Of a stretch of DNA of 14,839 nt, positions 4,297-12,675 are shown piece after piece. Position 1 is the stretch's first letter. The number at the start of each line of letters is the position of its first letter. The notes beneath the pieces are model-generated. The model saw only the letters and a list, made by a program, of their open reading frames with translations, did not search any database and was not told the DNA's origin. The position numbers and the translations under genes were made by a program. Source of the stretch: CAZGXM01 sp964529795 (GTDB lineage: Bacteria; Bacillota; JADQBR01); assembly GCA_964529795.1 (NCBI GenBank), contig CAZGXM010000064.1, positions 1-14,839 on the forward strand. The letters are read 5' to 3'.

Positions 4297-7200
4297 ATGG
4301 CCTGTCCTGTAAAGGTAGGGACCAGGGAACGGTGGAGCTTTACCAAGATTGACGAAGTTTTGGATATGCCCAACCTTATTGAGATTCAAAAAAATTCCTA
4401 CGACTGGTTTTTACATGAGGGCATAAAAGAGATGTTCCGCGATATTTCTCCCATCCAAGACTTCACGGGCAACCTGGTGCTGGAATTTGTTGACTACAGC
4501 CTGGGGAAACCCAAGTATGAAGTGGAAGAGTGTAAAGAACGGGATGTTACATATGCTGCTCCGTTGAGGGTAAAAGTACGCCTGATCAATAAGGAAACCG
4601 GTGAGGTTAAAGAACAAGAAGTGTTTATGGGCGATTTTCCGCTGATGACGGAAAAGGGGACCTTTATCATCAACGGTGCGGAAAGGGTGATTGTCAGCCA
4701 GCTGGTACGTTCTCCCGGTGTGTATTATCATGAAAGCATTGATTCCAGCGGCGTGAAACTGTACGCTGCGACCATTATACCAAATCGCGGTGCCTGGTTG
4801 GAATTTGAAAGTGATGTTAATAATAACATCCATGTCCGTATTGACCGCACCAGAAAATTACCTGTTACAGTACTGGTGCGGGCTTTAGGCTGGAACGCTA
4901 ACAGTCACATTTTGGATTTGTTCCAGAACGACCAGCGTATTCAGTTAACCCTGGAAAAAGACACTACCGACGGCGAGGATGAGGCGTTGATTGAAATTTA
5001 CAAGCGCCTGCGTCCCGGCGAACCCCCTACGGTTGAAAGTGCGCGGTCACTACTGGAAACATTATTCTTTGACCCCAAGCGATATGACCTGGGTAAGGTG
5101 GGCCGTTACAAAATTAATAAGAAACTAAAAGACGAACTGCCCGCCGACGCCTTGGCCGGCAATGAAAAGCATATTACCCGGGATGATATTATCGCTGCTA
5201 TCAGGTACTTTTTAAAATTGATGGACGGAAAGGTTAAGCCTGATGATATTGACCATTTAGGTAACCGCAGGTTACGTTCGGTAGGGGAACTGCTACAGAA
5301 CCAGTTTCGCATTGGCTTGTCCCGCATGGAGCGGGTTGTACGTGAACGTATGACTATTCAAGATGTGGATGTCATTACTCCCCAAGTTTTGATCAATATT
5401 AGGCCGGTGGTTGCCGCGATTAAGGAGTTTTTCGGTAGCAGCCAGTTATCCCAATTTATGGATCAGACTAACCCCCTGGCTGAATTAACTCATAAGAGGC
5501 GCCTCAGCGCCTTGGGTCCTGGTGGCTTGAGCAGGGAGAGAGCGGGATTTGAAGTTCGAGATGTTCACCATTCCCATTATGGCCGCATGTGTCCCATTGA
5601 GACTCCTGAAGGGCCCAACATCGGCTTGATAGGTTCCTTAAGTACCTATGCCCGGATTAATGAGTTTGGTTTTATTGAGACACCATACCGCAAAGTTGAT
5701 AAGGAACGCGGTGTGGTTACTGACGAGATCGAATATTTAACTGCGGATGAGGAAGATAATTACATTGTAGCCCAGGCCAATGCACCGCTGGACGACGAGG
5801 GAAGATTTATTCACAGCAAGGTTAATGCGCGCCACGGCAGTGAAATTCTTGTTGTGCCCGTGGATAAGGTAGACTTCATGGACGTATCGCCAAAGCAGGT
5901 AGTCAGTGTCGCTACAGCTTTGATACCGTTCCTGGAACACGATGATGCCAACCGTGCTTTGATGGGCGCTAACATGCAGCGGCAGGCGGTACCTTTGTTA
6001 AATACCGAGGCACCGTTGGTGGGTACCGGGATGGAGTGGAAAACCGCCCGGGATTCCGGTGCGGTAATGTTGGCTAAAAATGACGGTGTAGTGGAAAGGG
6101 TAAGCGCTGATAAAATTGTTATTCGCACCGATACCGGAACCACTGATGTTTATCACCTGCAGAAATTTGCCCGTTCTAATCAAGGCACTTGTATTAACCA
6201 AAAGCCAATTGTTATTAAGGGCCAGCGGGTTAAGCAGGGAGACGTGATTGCCGACGGCCCGTCTACCGACCAAGGTGAACTGGCCTTGGGTCGCAATGTC
6301 TTGATAGGTTTCATGACCTGGGAAGGTTACAATTACGAGGACGCCATTCTCATCAGCGAAAAATTGGTAAAGGACGATGTCTTCACCTCTATTCATATTG
6401 AGGAATATGAAGCTGATGCCCGGGATACGAAACTGGGTCCCGAAGAAATCACCCGGGATATCCCCAATGTGGGAGAAGACGTGCTTAAAGATCTTGATGA
6501 GCGTGGTATTATTCGTGTGGGGGCTGAGGTACGACCTGGGGACATTTTAGTAGGTAAGGTTACGCCGAAAGGTGAGACTGAACTGACTGCCGAGGAACGG
6601 TTGTTGCGGGCAATTTTTGGTGAAAAGGCTCGGGAAGTTCGTGATACTTCCCTGCGTGTTCCCCACGGGGAAACCGGCAAGGTGGTTGATGTCAAGGTGT
6701 TTTCCCGCGAAAACGGCGACGAGCTTGCCCCCGGTGTCAACAAGCTGGTGCGGGTATATGTGGCACAAAAAAGAAAAATTTCCGAAGGTGACAAAATGGC
6801 CGGTCGTCACGGTAATAAAGGGGTTATTTCTCGAATTCTGCCGGAGGAAGACATGCCCTTCCTCCCGGATGGAACACCTTTGGAAATTGTACTCAACCCA
6901 TTGAGTGTACCTTCCCGGATGAATATCGGTCAGGTACTGGAATGCCATCTGGGTTGGGCAGCAAAAACATTGGGTATGCACATGGCCACACCGGTTTTTG
7001 ACGGTGCCAGCGAAGAAGATGTATTTAATTTGTTACAAAAAGCCGGAGTTAAGGAAAATGGTAAAACCAAACTATATGATGGACGTACCGGAGAAGAGTT
7101 TGATAATGAAGTAACGGTGGGTTACATGTACATGTTGAAACTGGCCCACCTGGTGGACGACAAGATACATGCCCGTTCCACGGGCCCATACTCGCTGGTC

Positions 7201-7716
7201 ACCCAGCAACCCCTGGGCGGCAAGGCCCAGTTTGGAGGCCAGCGGTTTGGGGAAATGGAAGTTTGGGCTCTGGAAGCATACGGTGCGGCTTATACTCTAC
7301 AGGAAATACTTACTGTTAAATCTGATGATGTTGTGGGCCGCGTCAAAACGTACGAGGCTATAGTTAAGGGAGAGAATGTTCCGGAACCTGGTGTCCCGGA
7401 ATCCTTTAAAGTTTTGATTAAGGAACTGCAGAGTCTGGGATTGGATGTAAAAGTGCTCTCCGAAGACGAAGAAGAAATTGAGATAAAAGAGGAAGAGGAA
7501 GACATCAGTGAAACAGCTAAGGAACTGGGGATTGACGTCAAGGGAGAAGAGGATGATGAAGCGGGTGAAGATACGGATGAACTGGATGAAGATGATTTGG
7601 AGTTGGATGATGAAAGTGACCTGGAGTTAAGCGATGAAGAGGATATGGAAGAAGATATTGATGATGTAAACCTGGATGAAGACGACTTTGAAGATTACAA
7701 GGATGACGGCTATTAA
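4297..7716 (+). CDS. rpoB: DNA-directed RNA polymerase subunit beta
   Basis: RpoB is one of the two large catalytic subunits of RNA polymerase. The protein is 1139 residues. The rifampicin-binding cluster starts at S381 and includes Q386, F387, D389, H399, R402 and S404, all the usual sensitive-type residues. Conserved beta blocks follow: MCPIETPEGPNIGLI, MAGRHGNKGVIS (residues 834-845, with lysines K833 and K841 of the active site) and the C-terminal clamp segment GGKAQFGGQRFGEMEVWALE. From about residue 1057 to the end there is a strongly acidic tail, 49 of 83 residues Asp or Glu. At residue 870 the usual NPLGVPSRMN reads NPLSVPSRMN. The start at 4297 is set by its binding site. rpoC follows after 89 bases. 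Confidence 0.98.
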   Translation: MACPVKVGTRERWSFTKIDEVLDMPNLIEIQKNSYDWFLHEGIKEMFRDISPIQDFTGNLVLEFVDYSLGKPKYEVEECKERDVTYAAPLRVKVRLINKETGEVKEQEVFMGDFPLMTEKGTFIINGAERVIVSQLVRSPGVYYHESIDSSGVKLYAATIIPNRGAWLEFESDVNNNIHVRIDRTRKLPVTVLVRALGWNANSHILDLFQNDQRIQLTLEKDTTDGEDEALIEIYKRLRPGEPPTVESARSLLETLFFDPKRYDLGKVGRYKINKKLKDELPADALAGNEKHITRDDIIAAIRYFLKLMDGKVKPDDIDHLGNRRLRSVGELLQNQFRIGLSRMERVVRERMTIQDVDVITPQVLINIRPVVAAIKEFFGSSQLSQFMDQTNPLAELTHKRRLSALGPGGLSRERAGFEVRDVHHSHYGRMCPIETPEGPNIGLIGSLSTYARINEFGFIETPYRKVDKERGVVTDEIEYLTADEEDNYIVAQANAPLDDEGRFIHSKVNARHGSEILVVPVDKVDFMDVSPKQVVSVATALIPFLEHDDANRALMGANMQRQAVPLLNTEAPLVGTGMEWKTARDSGAVMLAKNDGVVERVSADKIVIRTDTGTTDVYHLQKFARSNQGTCINQKPIVIKGQRVKQGDVIADGPSTDQGELALGRNVLIGFMTWEGYNYEDAILISEKLVKDDVFTSIHIEEYEADARDTKLGPEEITRDIPNVGEDVLKDLDERGIIRVGAEVRPGDILVGKVTPKGETELTAEERLLRAIFGEKAREVRDTSLRVPHGETGKVVDVKVFSRENGDELAPGVNKLVRVYVAQKRKISEGDKMAGRHGNKGVISRILPEEDMPFLPDGTPLEIVLNPLSVPSRMNIGQVLECHLGWAAKTLGMHMATPVFDGASEEDVFNLLQKAGVKENGKTKLYDGRTGEEFDNEVTVGYMYMLKLAHLVDDKIHARSTGPYSLVTQQPLGGKAQFGGQRFGEMEVWALEAYGAAYTLQEILTVKSDDVVGRVKTYEAIVKGENVPEPGVPESFKVLIKELQSLGLDVKVLSEDEEEIEIKEEEEDISETAKELGIDVKGEEDDEAGEDTDELDEDDLELDDESDLELSDEEDMEEDIDDVNLDEDDFEDYKDDGY

Positions 7717-7805
7717 GCCAAGGTTCTTCCGCCGTAAAACCAACCGGATAACTTATCTGTCATGAAGCTTTGTGGATAGGATAAATACTGAAGGGAGCGA
7801 GGCCT

Positions 7806-10800
7806 TTGATAGACGTGAATTACTTTGACCGGATACGGATAGGTTTAGCTTCACCGGAGCAGATTAGGGCTTGGTCCAGTGGAGAGGTTAAAAAGCCGGA
7901 AACCATCAATTACCGGACATTAAAGCCTGAACGGGAAGGACTCTTTTGTGAAAAGATTTTCGGCCCCACCAAAGATTGGGAATGCCACTGCGGAAAGTAC
8001 AAAAGAGTACGGTATAAGGGTATTATTTGTGATCGTTGCGGTGTAGAAGTAACTCGCTCAAAAGTACGCCGGGAGCGCTTGGGGCATATAGAACTGGCGG
8101 CACCGGTATCGCATATCTGGTATTTTAAAGGGATACCCAGCAGAATGGGATTACTTTTGGATATGTCTCCCCGTTCGTTGGAAAAAGTGTTGTATTTTGT
8201 TTCTTATGTGGTTGTAGACCCGCAAGAAACCCCACTGATGAAAAAACAACTCCTTACTGAGACGGAATACCGGGAGTATCGCGACAAGTATGGCAGCAAG
8301 TTTAAAGCGGGTATGGGCGCGGGAGCTATCAATGCTTTGCTTGAAGAAATTGATTTGGATAAAATGGCTGCCGAGTTAAGACAGGAATTACAGGAAGTAA
8401 GCGGTCAACGCAAAGTAAGAGCCATCAGGAGATTGGAAGTGGTGGAGGCCTTTAAAAATTCCGGCAACCGTCCGGAGTGGATGATTTTGGACGTTATTCC
8501 CGTTATTCCGCCGGAACTGCGCCCGATGGTGCAGCTTGACGGCGGGCGGTTTGCCACCTCCGACCTTAACGACCTGTATCGCCGGGTAATTAACAGGAAT
8601 AACCGTTTGAAGCGCCTGCTGGACTTGGGTGCGCCGGACATTATCGTCCGCAATGAGAAGCGCATGCTGCAGGAAGCAGTGGATGCGTTGATTGATAACG
8701 GTCGCAGGGGCCGCCCGGTTACCGGTCCCGGAAACAGGCCATTAAAATCACTTAGTGATATGCTCAAAGGGAAGCAGGGGCGTTTCCGCCAAAACTTACT
8801 GGGCAAGAGGGTGGACTATTCAGGACGTTCTGTAATTGTAGTAGGCCCGGAACTGAAGATGCACCAGTGCGGTTTGCCCAAGGAAATGGCTTTGGAGTTG
8901 TTTAAACCCTTTGTAATGAAGCGATTGGTAGACAAGGGCTTTGCCCACAATATCAAGAGTTCAAAGCGGCTGGTGGAGCGGCTGCGCAACGAAGTTTGGG
9001 ATGTGCTGGAAGAGGTTATTAAAGAACATCCGGTACTTTTGAACCGTGCGCCCACTCTACATCGTCTGGGAATTCAGGCTTTTGAACCGGTGCTGGTGGA
9101 AGGCCGCGCATTGCAGGTGCATCCCCTGGTCTGTACCGCTTATAACGCGGACTTTGACGGAGATCAGATGGCTGTTCACGTACCGCTGTCCGCTGAAGCA
9201 CAAGCCGAGGCAAGACTGTTGATGCTTTCCAGCGGCAATATCTTAAACCCCAAGGACGGTCAACCGGTTGCCACACCCAACCAGGACTTGGTGTTGGGAA
9301 TATACTATCTGACCGTGGCCAAGGACGGGGCAAAAGGTGAAGGAAAGGTATTTTCCGGCTATGAAGAAGTAAAAATGGCTTACGAAGCCGGAGTAGTTGC
9401 TCTTCAGGCCAAGATTAAAGTGCGTATAGACGGCAAACTGGTGGAGACTACCGCCGGCCGGATGATTTTTAACTATGAAGCATCCGTCCCCAAGGAACTG
9501 GGCTTCTACAATAAGGAAGCAGATAAAAAAGCACTGGGACAAATAGTAGCTGACTGCTACCGGGAACTGGGGCTTGACGCCACGGCAAAGCTTCTCGATG
9601 GTATTAAACGGCTTGGTTTTCATTATTCCACCAAGGCGGGAATTACTATCGGCGTAGCAGATATCCACGTGCCCACCAATAAAAAGGAAATTCTTGCTCA
9701 AACCGAGGAAGAGGTTGAAAACGTTGAACAGCAGTACCGGCGCGGCTTAATCACAGAAGATGAGCGCTATCAAAAAGTTATCAATCTTTGGAATAACGCC
9801 ACTGAAACCGTTACCGAACGGCTGATGGGAACACTTGACAAATTTAATCCTATTTTCATGATGGCTACTTCCGGTGCCCGGGGTAACGTACAGCAGATAC
9901 GGCAATTGGCCGGGATGCGTGGTCTCATGGCAGACCCTTCGGGTCGCATTATCGATTTACCTATTAAGGCCAACTTTAGAGAAGGCTTGACGGTGTTGGA
10001 GTACTTTATTTCCACCCACGGTGCCCGGAAAGGCCTTGCGGACACTGCGCTGAGAACGGCGGACTCAGGTTACCTGACCCGACGTCTGGTGGATGTGGCC
10101 CAGGATGTAATTGTCCGGGAAGAGGATTGTGGCACGGACCAGAGCATCGAAGCAACAGAGATTACCGATGGCAACGAAGTTATTGAGACACTGCCTGAAC
10201 GTTTGGCCGGCCGGGTGGCGGCAAATGATATTATTCACCCGGAAACGGGAGAAGTAATTGTCACGGCAAATGAAGAAATCAAAGAAGAAGATATTCAGGT
10301 TATTATGCAGGCCGGTATCAAAAAGGTTGACATTCGCTCCATCCTCACTTGCAAAGCTAGGTACGGGGTTTGTGCCAAGTGCTATGGGCGAAACCTGGCA
10401 ACCGGTAAGAAGGTGGAGATAGGTGAGGCTGTGGGTATCATTGCCGCGCAGTCAATCGGGGAGCCGGGTACACAGTTAACCATGCGTACCTTCCATACCG
10501 GTGGTGTGGCCGGAGACGATATTACCCAGGGTCTGCCGCGGGTTGAAGAATTGTTTGAAGCACGGAAACCTAAAGGGCAGGCGCTGATTGCCGAAGCGGA
10601 CGGTGTTGTCCGTATTAAGGAAGTAAAGGGTCGCAGGGAGATTTCTATTGTAGAGGGTGACGAGGTGAAGTCTTCCCAGCAGATTCCTTATGGGTCGCGG
10701 CTAAAGGTGCGGGATGGTGACATGGTGGAAGCAGGCGATGAGCTTACCGAGGGTTCGGTCAATCCCCATGACTTGCTAAAGGTTAAAGGTGTCCGGAAGG

Positions 10801-11294
10801 TGCAACTGTATTTGCTGCGGGAAGTACAGCGCGTTTACCGCTTGCAGGGGGTAAACATTAACGATAAACACATTGAAGTGATGATCAGGCAGATGTTACG
10901 TAAGGTCAAGGTTGAAGACCCGGGGGATACCGACCTGCTACCGGGAGGTACCATAGATTTCTTTGAATTTGAAGAGGCCAATCGACGAGCTATTGCCAAG
11001 GGCGGCAAACCCGGCAAAGCAAAAACCGTGTTACTGGGTATTACCAAAGCTTCCCTGGCGACGGATTCCTTCCTGTCTGCTGCTTCATTCCAGGAAACTA
11101 CCAGGGTCCTGACAGAAGCGGCCATTAAAGGTAAGGTAGACCCGCTGATGGGGCTAAAAGAAAACGTGATTATTGGAAAACTTATCCCGGCAGGCACGGG
11201 TATGTCTCGTTACCGTAACATACAACTGTTGGCAGTGGACAGTGAAAATGAAGAGCGACCGGGAAATGTTGTTGACACGCTACAGGCAAAATGA
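7806..11294 (+). CDS. rpoC: DNA-directed RNA polymerase subunit beta'
   Basis: RpoC carries the catalytic magnesium of RNA polymerase. The protein is 1162 residues, matching the compact Firmicutes form. The N-terminal zinc ribbon uses C60, C62, C75 and C78. The catalytic NADFDGDQMAVH spans residues 447-458, with D449, D451 and D453 binding magnesium. The second zinc site is C775, C849, C856 and C859. The trigger-loop region SIGEPGTQLTMRTFHTGG starts at S883. The start is TTG 7806, eight bases after GGGAG (7793-7797), and gives the family N-terminus MIDVNYFDRIRIGLASPEQI. It is co-transcribed with rpoB. Its last codons contain a promoter for the next unit. Confidence 0.98.
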   Translation: MIDVNYFDRIRIGLASPEQIRAWSSGEVKKPETINYRTLKPEREGLFCEKIFGPTKDWECHCGKYKRVRYKGIICDRCGVEVTRSKVRRERLGHIELAAPVSHIWYFKGIPSRMGLLLDMSPRSLEKVLYFVSYVVVDPQETPLMKKQLLTETEYREYRDKYGSKFKAGMGAGAINALLEEIDLDKMAAELRQELQEVSGQRKVRAIRRLEVVEAFKNSGNRPEWMILDVIPVIPPELRPMVQLDGGRFATSDLNDLYRRVINRNNRLKRLLDLGAPDIIVRNEKRMLQEAVDALIDNGRRGRPVTGPGNRPLKSLSDMLKGKQGRFRQNLLGKRVDYSGRSVIVVGPELKMHQCGLPKEMALELFKPFVMKRLVDKGFAHNIKSSKRLVERLRNEVWDVLEEVIKEHPVLLNRAPTLHRLGIQAFEPVLVEGRALQVHPLVCTAYNADFDGDQMAVHVPLSAEAQAEARLLMLSSGNILNPKDGQPVATPNQDLVLGIYYLTVAKDGAKGEGKVFSGYEEVKMAYEAGVVALQAKIKVRIDGKLVETTAGRMIFNYEASVPKELGFYNKEADKKALGQIVADCYRELGLDATAKLLDGIKRLGFHYSTKAGITIGVADIHVPTNKKEILAQTEEEVENVEQQYRRGLITEDERYQKVINLWNNATETVTERLMGTLDKFNPIFMMATSGARGNVQQIRQLAGMRGLMADPSGRIIDLPIKANFREGLTVLEYFISTHGARKGLADTALRTADSGYLTRRLVDVAQDVIVREEDCGTDQSIEATEITDGNEVIETLPERLAGRVAANDIIHPETGEVIVTANEEIKEEDIQVIMQAGIKKVDIRSILTCKARYGVCAKCYGRNLATGKKVEIGEAVGIIAAQSIGEPGTQLTMRTFHTGGVAGDDITQGLPRVEELFEARKPKGQALIAEADGVVRIKEVKGRREISIVEGDEVKSSQQIPYGSRLKVRDGDMVEAGDELTEGSVNPHDLLKVKGVRKVQLYLLREVQRVYRLQGVNINDKHIEVMIRQMLRKVKVEDPGDTDLLPGGTIDFFEFEEANRRAIAKGGKPGKAKTVLLGITKASLATDSFLSAASFQETTRVLTEAAIKGKVDPLMGLKENVIIGKLIPAGTGMSRYRNIQLLAVDSENEERPGNVVDTLQAK

Positions 11295-11300
11295 TAATAT
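11272..11300 (+). promoter_or_regulatory. Promoter inside the 3' end of rpoC for the str unit
   Basis: A perfect TTGACA (11272-11277) and TAATAT (11295-11300) are separated by 17 bases, with an extended -10 TG at 11292-11293. The -35 is made from rpoC codons, and the rpoC stop TGA overlaps the extended -10. Start near 11307 would give a short leader to the L7Ae-like gene. ACACGCTA (11275-11282) and TAGCGTGT (11305-11312) form a perfect inverted repeat around the -10, a possible operator. Confidence 0.65.
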
Positions 11301-11334
11301 ATACTAGCGTGTTGCTTGGCGAGGAGGAAACACT

Positions 11335-11583
11335 ATGCCTTTAGAAGCGCTGCAAACCACACGGAAAAAAACCGTGGGCACAAAACAAACCATGAAAGCC
11401 GTTCAAAAAGGTTTAGTGCAGGAAGTGTTTGTGGCTAAGGATGCTGATAAGCGCTTGGTTGCTTTGTTGACAAATCTTTGTCGCGAGAAAAATATACCGG
11501 TAACCTTGGTGCCTACTATGAAGGAATTGGGAAAGGCATGCGGGATCCAGGTGGGTGCTGCTTCGGCAGCGATGTTAAAATAG
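11335..11583 (+). CDS. rplGB: L7Ae-family ribosomal-like protein (kink-turn binding)
   Basis: This 82-residue protein has the L7Ae/L30e fold signature: an N-terminal KQTMKAVQKGLVQEVFVAKDAD segment, then LVALLTNLCREKNIPVTLV, and a C-terminal ELGKACGIQVGAASAAML. It belongs to the bacterial YbxF-like branch, found between rpoC and rpsL in many Firmicutes. B. subtilis YbxF binds RNA kink-turns; its cellular role is not well settled, and ribosome association has been reported. GAGGAGG precedes the ATG. It follows rpoC after 40 bases and probably starts the str unit from the promoter in rpoC. The family call is secure; the symbol follows Firmicutes usage (rplGB, also ybxF). Confidence 0.9.
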   Translation: MPLEALQTTRKKTVGTKQTMKAVQKGLVQEVFVAKDADKRLVALLTNLCREKNIPVTLVPTMKELGKACGIQVGAASAAMLK

Positions 11584-11759
11584 GTTTTTCTGGTAATCGG
11601 GCACCCTGGACTCAATATCCAGATGTTTGCGAGTTAATGCAAGAAGGCTTCACTGTATGGTTAAAGAAATAAAAGAAACAATCGAGATATTGGCTTGAGT
11701 GCAGGGTTTCCGGATACATTCTAATGGTTTTTAATATTCCAGGAAGGAGGTGGAGTTAT
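11584..11759. other. Intergenic gap before rpsL
   Basis: These 176 bases hold only weak structure: a small hairpin CTGGA/TCCAG (11606-11622) and the strong rpsL binding site GGAAGGAGGTGG near 11742-11753. An open frame crosses it from inside the preceding gene, but it has no ribosome binding site and no recognisable product. I see no convincing promoter or terminator. Confidence 0.5.
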
Positions 11760-12134
11760 ATGCCAACTATCAACCAGCTGGTGAGAAAGGGTAGAAAGTC
11801 CGTTCAGAAAAAGTCTACGGCGCCGGCATTAAAAAACAGCCCGCAAAAACGTGGTGTTTGTACCAGGGTTTATACCACTACTCCCAAAAAACCAAACTCT
11901 GCCTTGAGAAAAATTGCCAGAGTAAGGTTGACCAACGGTATCGAAATAACGGCCTACATCCCTGGCATTGGTCACAACTTGCAGGAACATTCTGTTGTAC
12001 TGGTAAGAGGCGGTAGGGTGAAAGACCTTCCCGGTGTGAGGTACCATATAGTGCGTGGTGCTTTGGATACTGCGGGAGTTGAAGATAGAAAACAGGGACG
12101 GTCCAAATACGGAGCGAAAAGACCGAAGAAGTAA
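11760..12134 (+). CDS. rpsL: 30S ribosomal protein S12
   Basis: S12 lies at the decoding centre of the small subunit and controls translational accuracy. The protein is 124 residues, starting MPTINQLVRKGRKSVQKKST. The loop TTTPKKPNSALRK has lysine at residue 43, and the second loop RGGRVKDLPGVRYH has K88 and D89. These are the wild-type, streptomycin-sensitive residues; D89 is the position that is methylthiolated in several bacteria. The C-terminus ends RSKYGAKRPKK. The frame opens earlier at 11724, but the AAGGAGGTGG just before 11760 fixes the start. rpsG follows after 17 bases, the classic str-operon order. Confidence 0.98.
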   Translation: MPTINQLVRKGRKSVQKKSTAPALKNSPQKRGVCTRVYTTTPKKPNSALRKIARVRLTNGIEITAYIPGIGHNLQEHSVVLVRGGRVKDLPGVRYHIVRGALDTAGVEDRKQGRSKYGAKRPKK

Positions 12135-12151
12135 TCAAAGGGGGGAAATGT

Positions 12152-12622
12152 ATGCCGCGCAGGGGATCTGTACCTAAAAAGGAAGTATTACCTGATCCTA
12201 TTTATGAAAGCAAAAGAATAACCAAGCTAATCAACCAGATTATGCTTGACGGCAAAAAAAGTATTGCCGAGAAAATAGTTTACGGTGCGTTGGATATTGT
12301 TGCAGAAAGGACAGGCAAAGACCCTATGGAAGTTTTTGAACAGGCCATGAAGAATGTTATGCCTGTGCTGGAAGTTAAAGCGCGCCGCGTAGGTGGTGCC
12401 AACTACCAGGTTCCCGTGGAGGTGCGTCCGGAAAGGCGTGAGACTCTGGCTATTCGCTGGTTGACCAATTATTCCCGTCAACGAGGCGGCAAAGGTATGC
12501 GGGAAAAGTTGGCCGCTGAACTGCTGGATGCAGCCAATAATACCGGGGGCGCCGTTAAGAAAAAAGACGATACTCATAAGATGGCTGAAGCGAACAAGGC
12601 ATTTGCACATTACCGATGGTAA
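12152..12622 (+). CDS. rpsG: 30S ribosomal protein S7
   Basis: S7 nucleates assembly of the 30S head and lines the E-site channel. The protein is 156 residues, the normal length. It starts MPRRGSVPKKEVLPDPIYES, and the helical core includes ITKLINQIMLDGKKSIAEKI. The beta-hairpin block GGANYQVPVEVRPERRETLA precedes AIRWLTNYSRQR, and it ends NKAFAHYRW. A GGGGGGAAA ribosome binding site precedes the ATG. The last codons form the left arm of a hairpin with a T run (12612-12637) before fusA. Confidence 0.98.
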   Translation: MPRRGSVPKKEVLPDPIYESKRITKLINQIMLDGKKSIAEKIVYGALDIVAERTGKDPMEVFEQAMKNVMPVLEVKARRVGGANYQVPVEVRPERRETLAIRWLTNYSRQRGGKGMREKLAAELLDAANNTGGAVKKKDDTHKMAEANKAFAHYRW

Positions 12623-12637
12623 TAATTATCGGTTTTT
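12612..12637 (+). terminator. Weak terminator-like hairpin at the rpsG-fusA junction
   Basis: Bases 12612-12620 pair with 12625-12633 over 9 bp, including two G-U pairs, around an AATA loop. A run of five T covers 12633-12637. The left arm is made of the last rpsG codons, and the stop codon TAA starts at the stem end. Stability looks modest, so partial read-through into fusA is expected. Confidence 0.4.
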
Positions 12638-12675
12638 GAAATCGCTTTTTATTACTTATAGAAAGGGGGATAATA

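Noticed and set aside
5811..6143. Antisense open frames opposite rpoB, for example this 110-codon one and 6393-6794
   Set aside because: Their serine-, arginine- and threonine-rich products are typical of reverse translation of a conserved gene. No binding sites or promoters support them.
7540..7710. GATGA-rich DNA at the end of rpoB as a tandem repeat array
   Set aside because: No fixed unit length repeats; the pattern follows from Asp/Glu codons in the acidic tail.
11478..11672. Open frame of 64 codons crossing the end of the L7Ae-like gene
   Set aside because: It starts within a confident gene in another frame, lacks a binding site, and its sequence looks like out-of-frame translation.
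11690..11725. Promoter before rpsL (TTGGCT or TTGAGT with TACATT)
   Set aside because: Spacers of 19 or 15 bases and poor -35 matches; much weaker than the four promoters accepted elsewhere.
12636..12664. Possible promoter TTGAAA with TATAGA just before fusA
   Set aside because: The spacer is only 15 bases, and the start would fall on the fusA ribosome binding site, leaving no usable leader.
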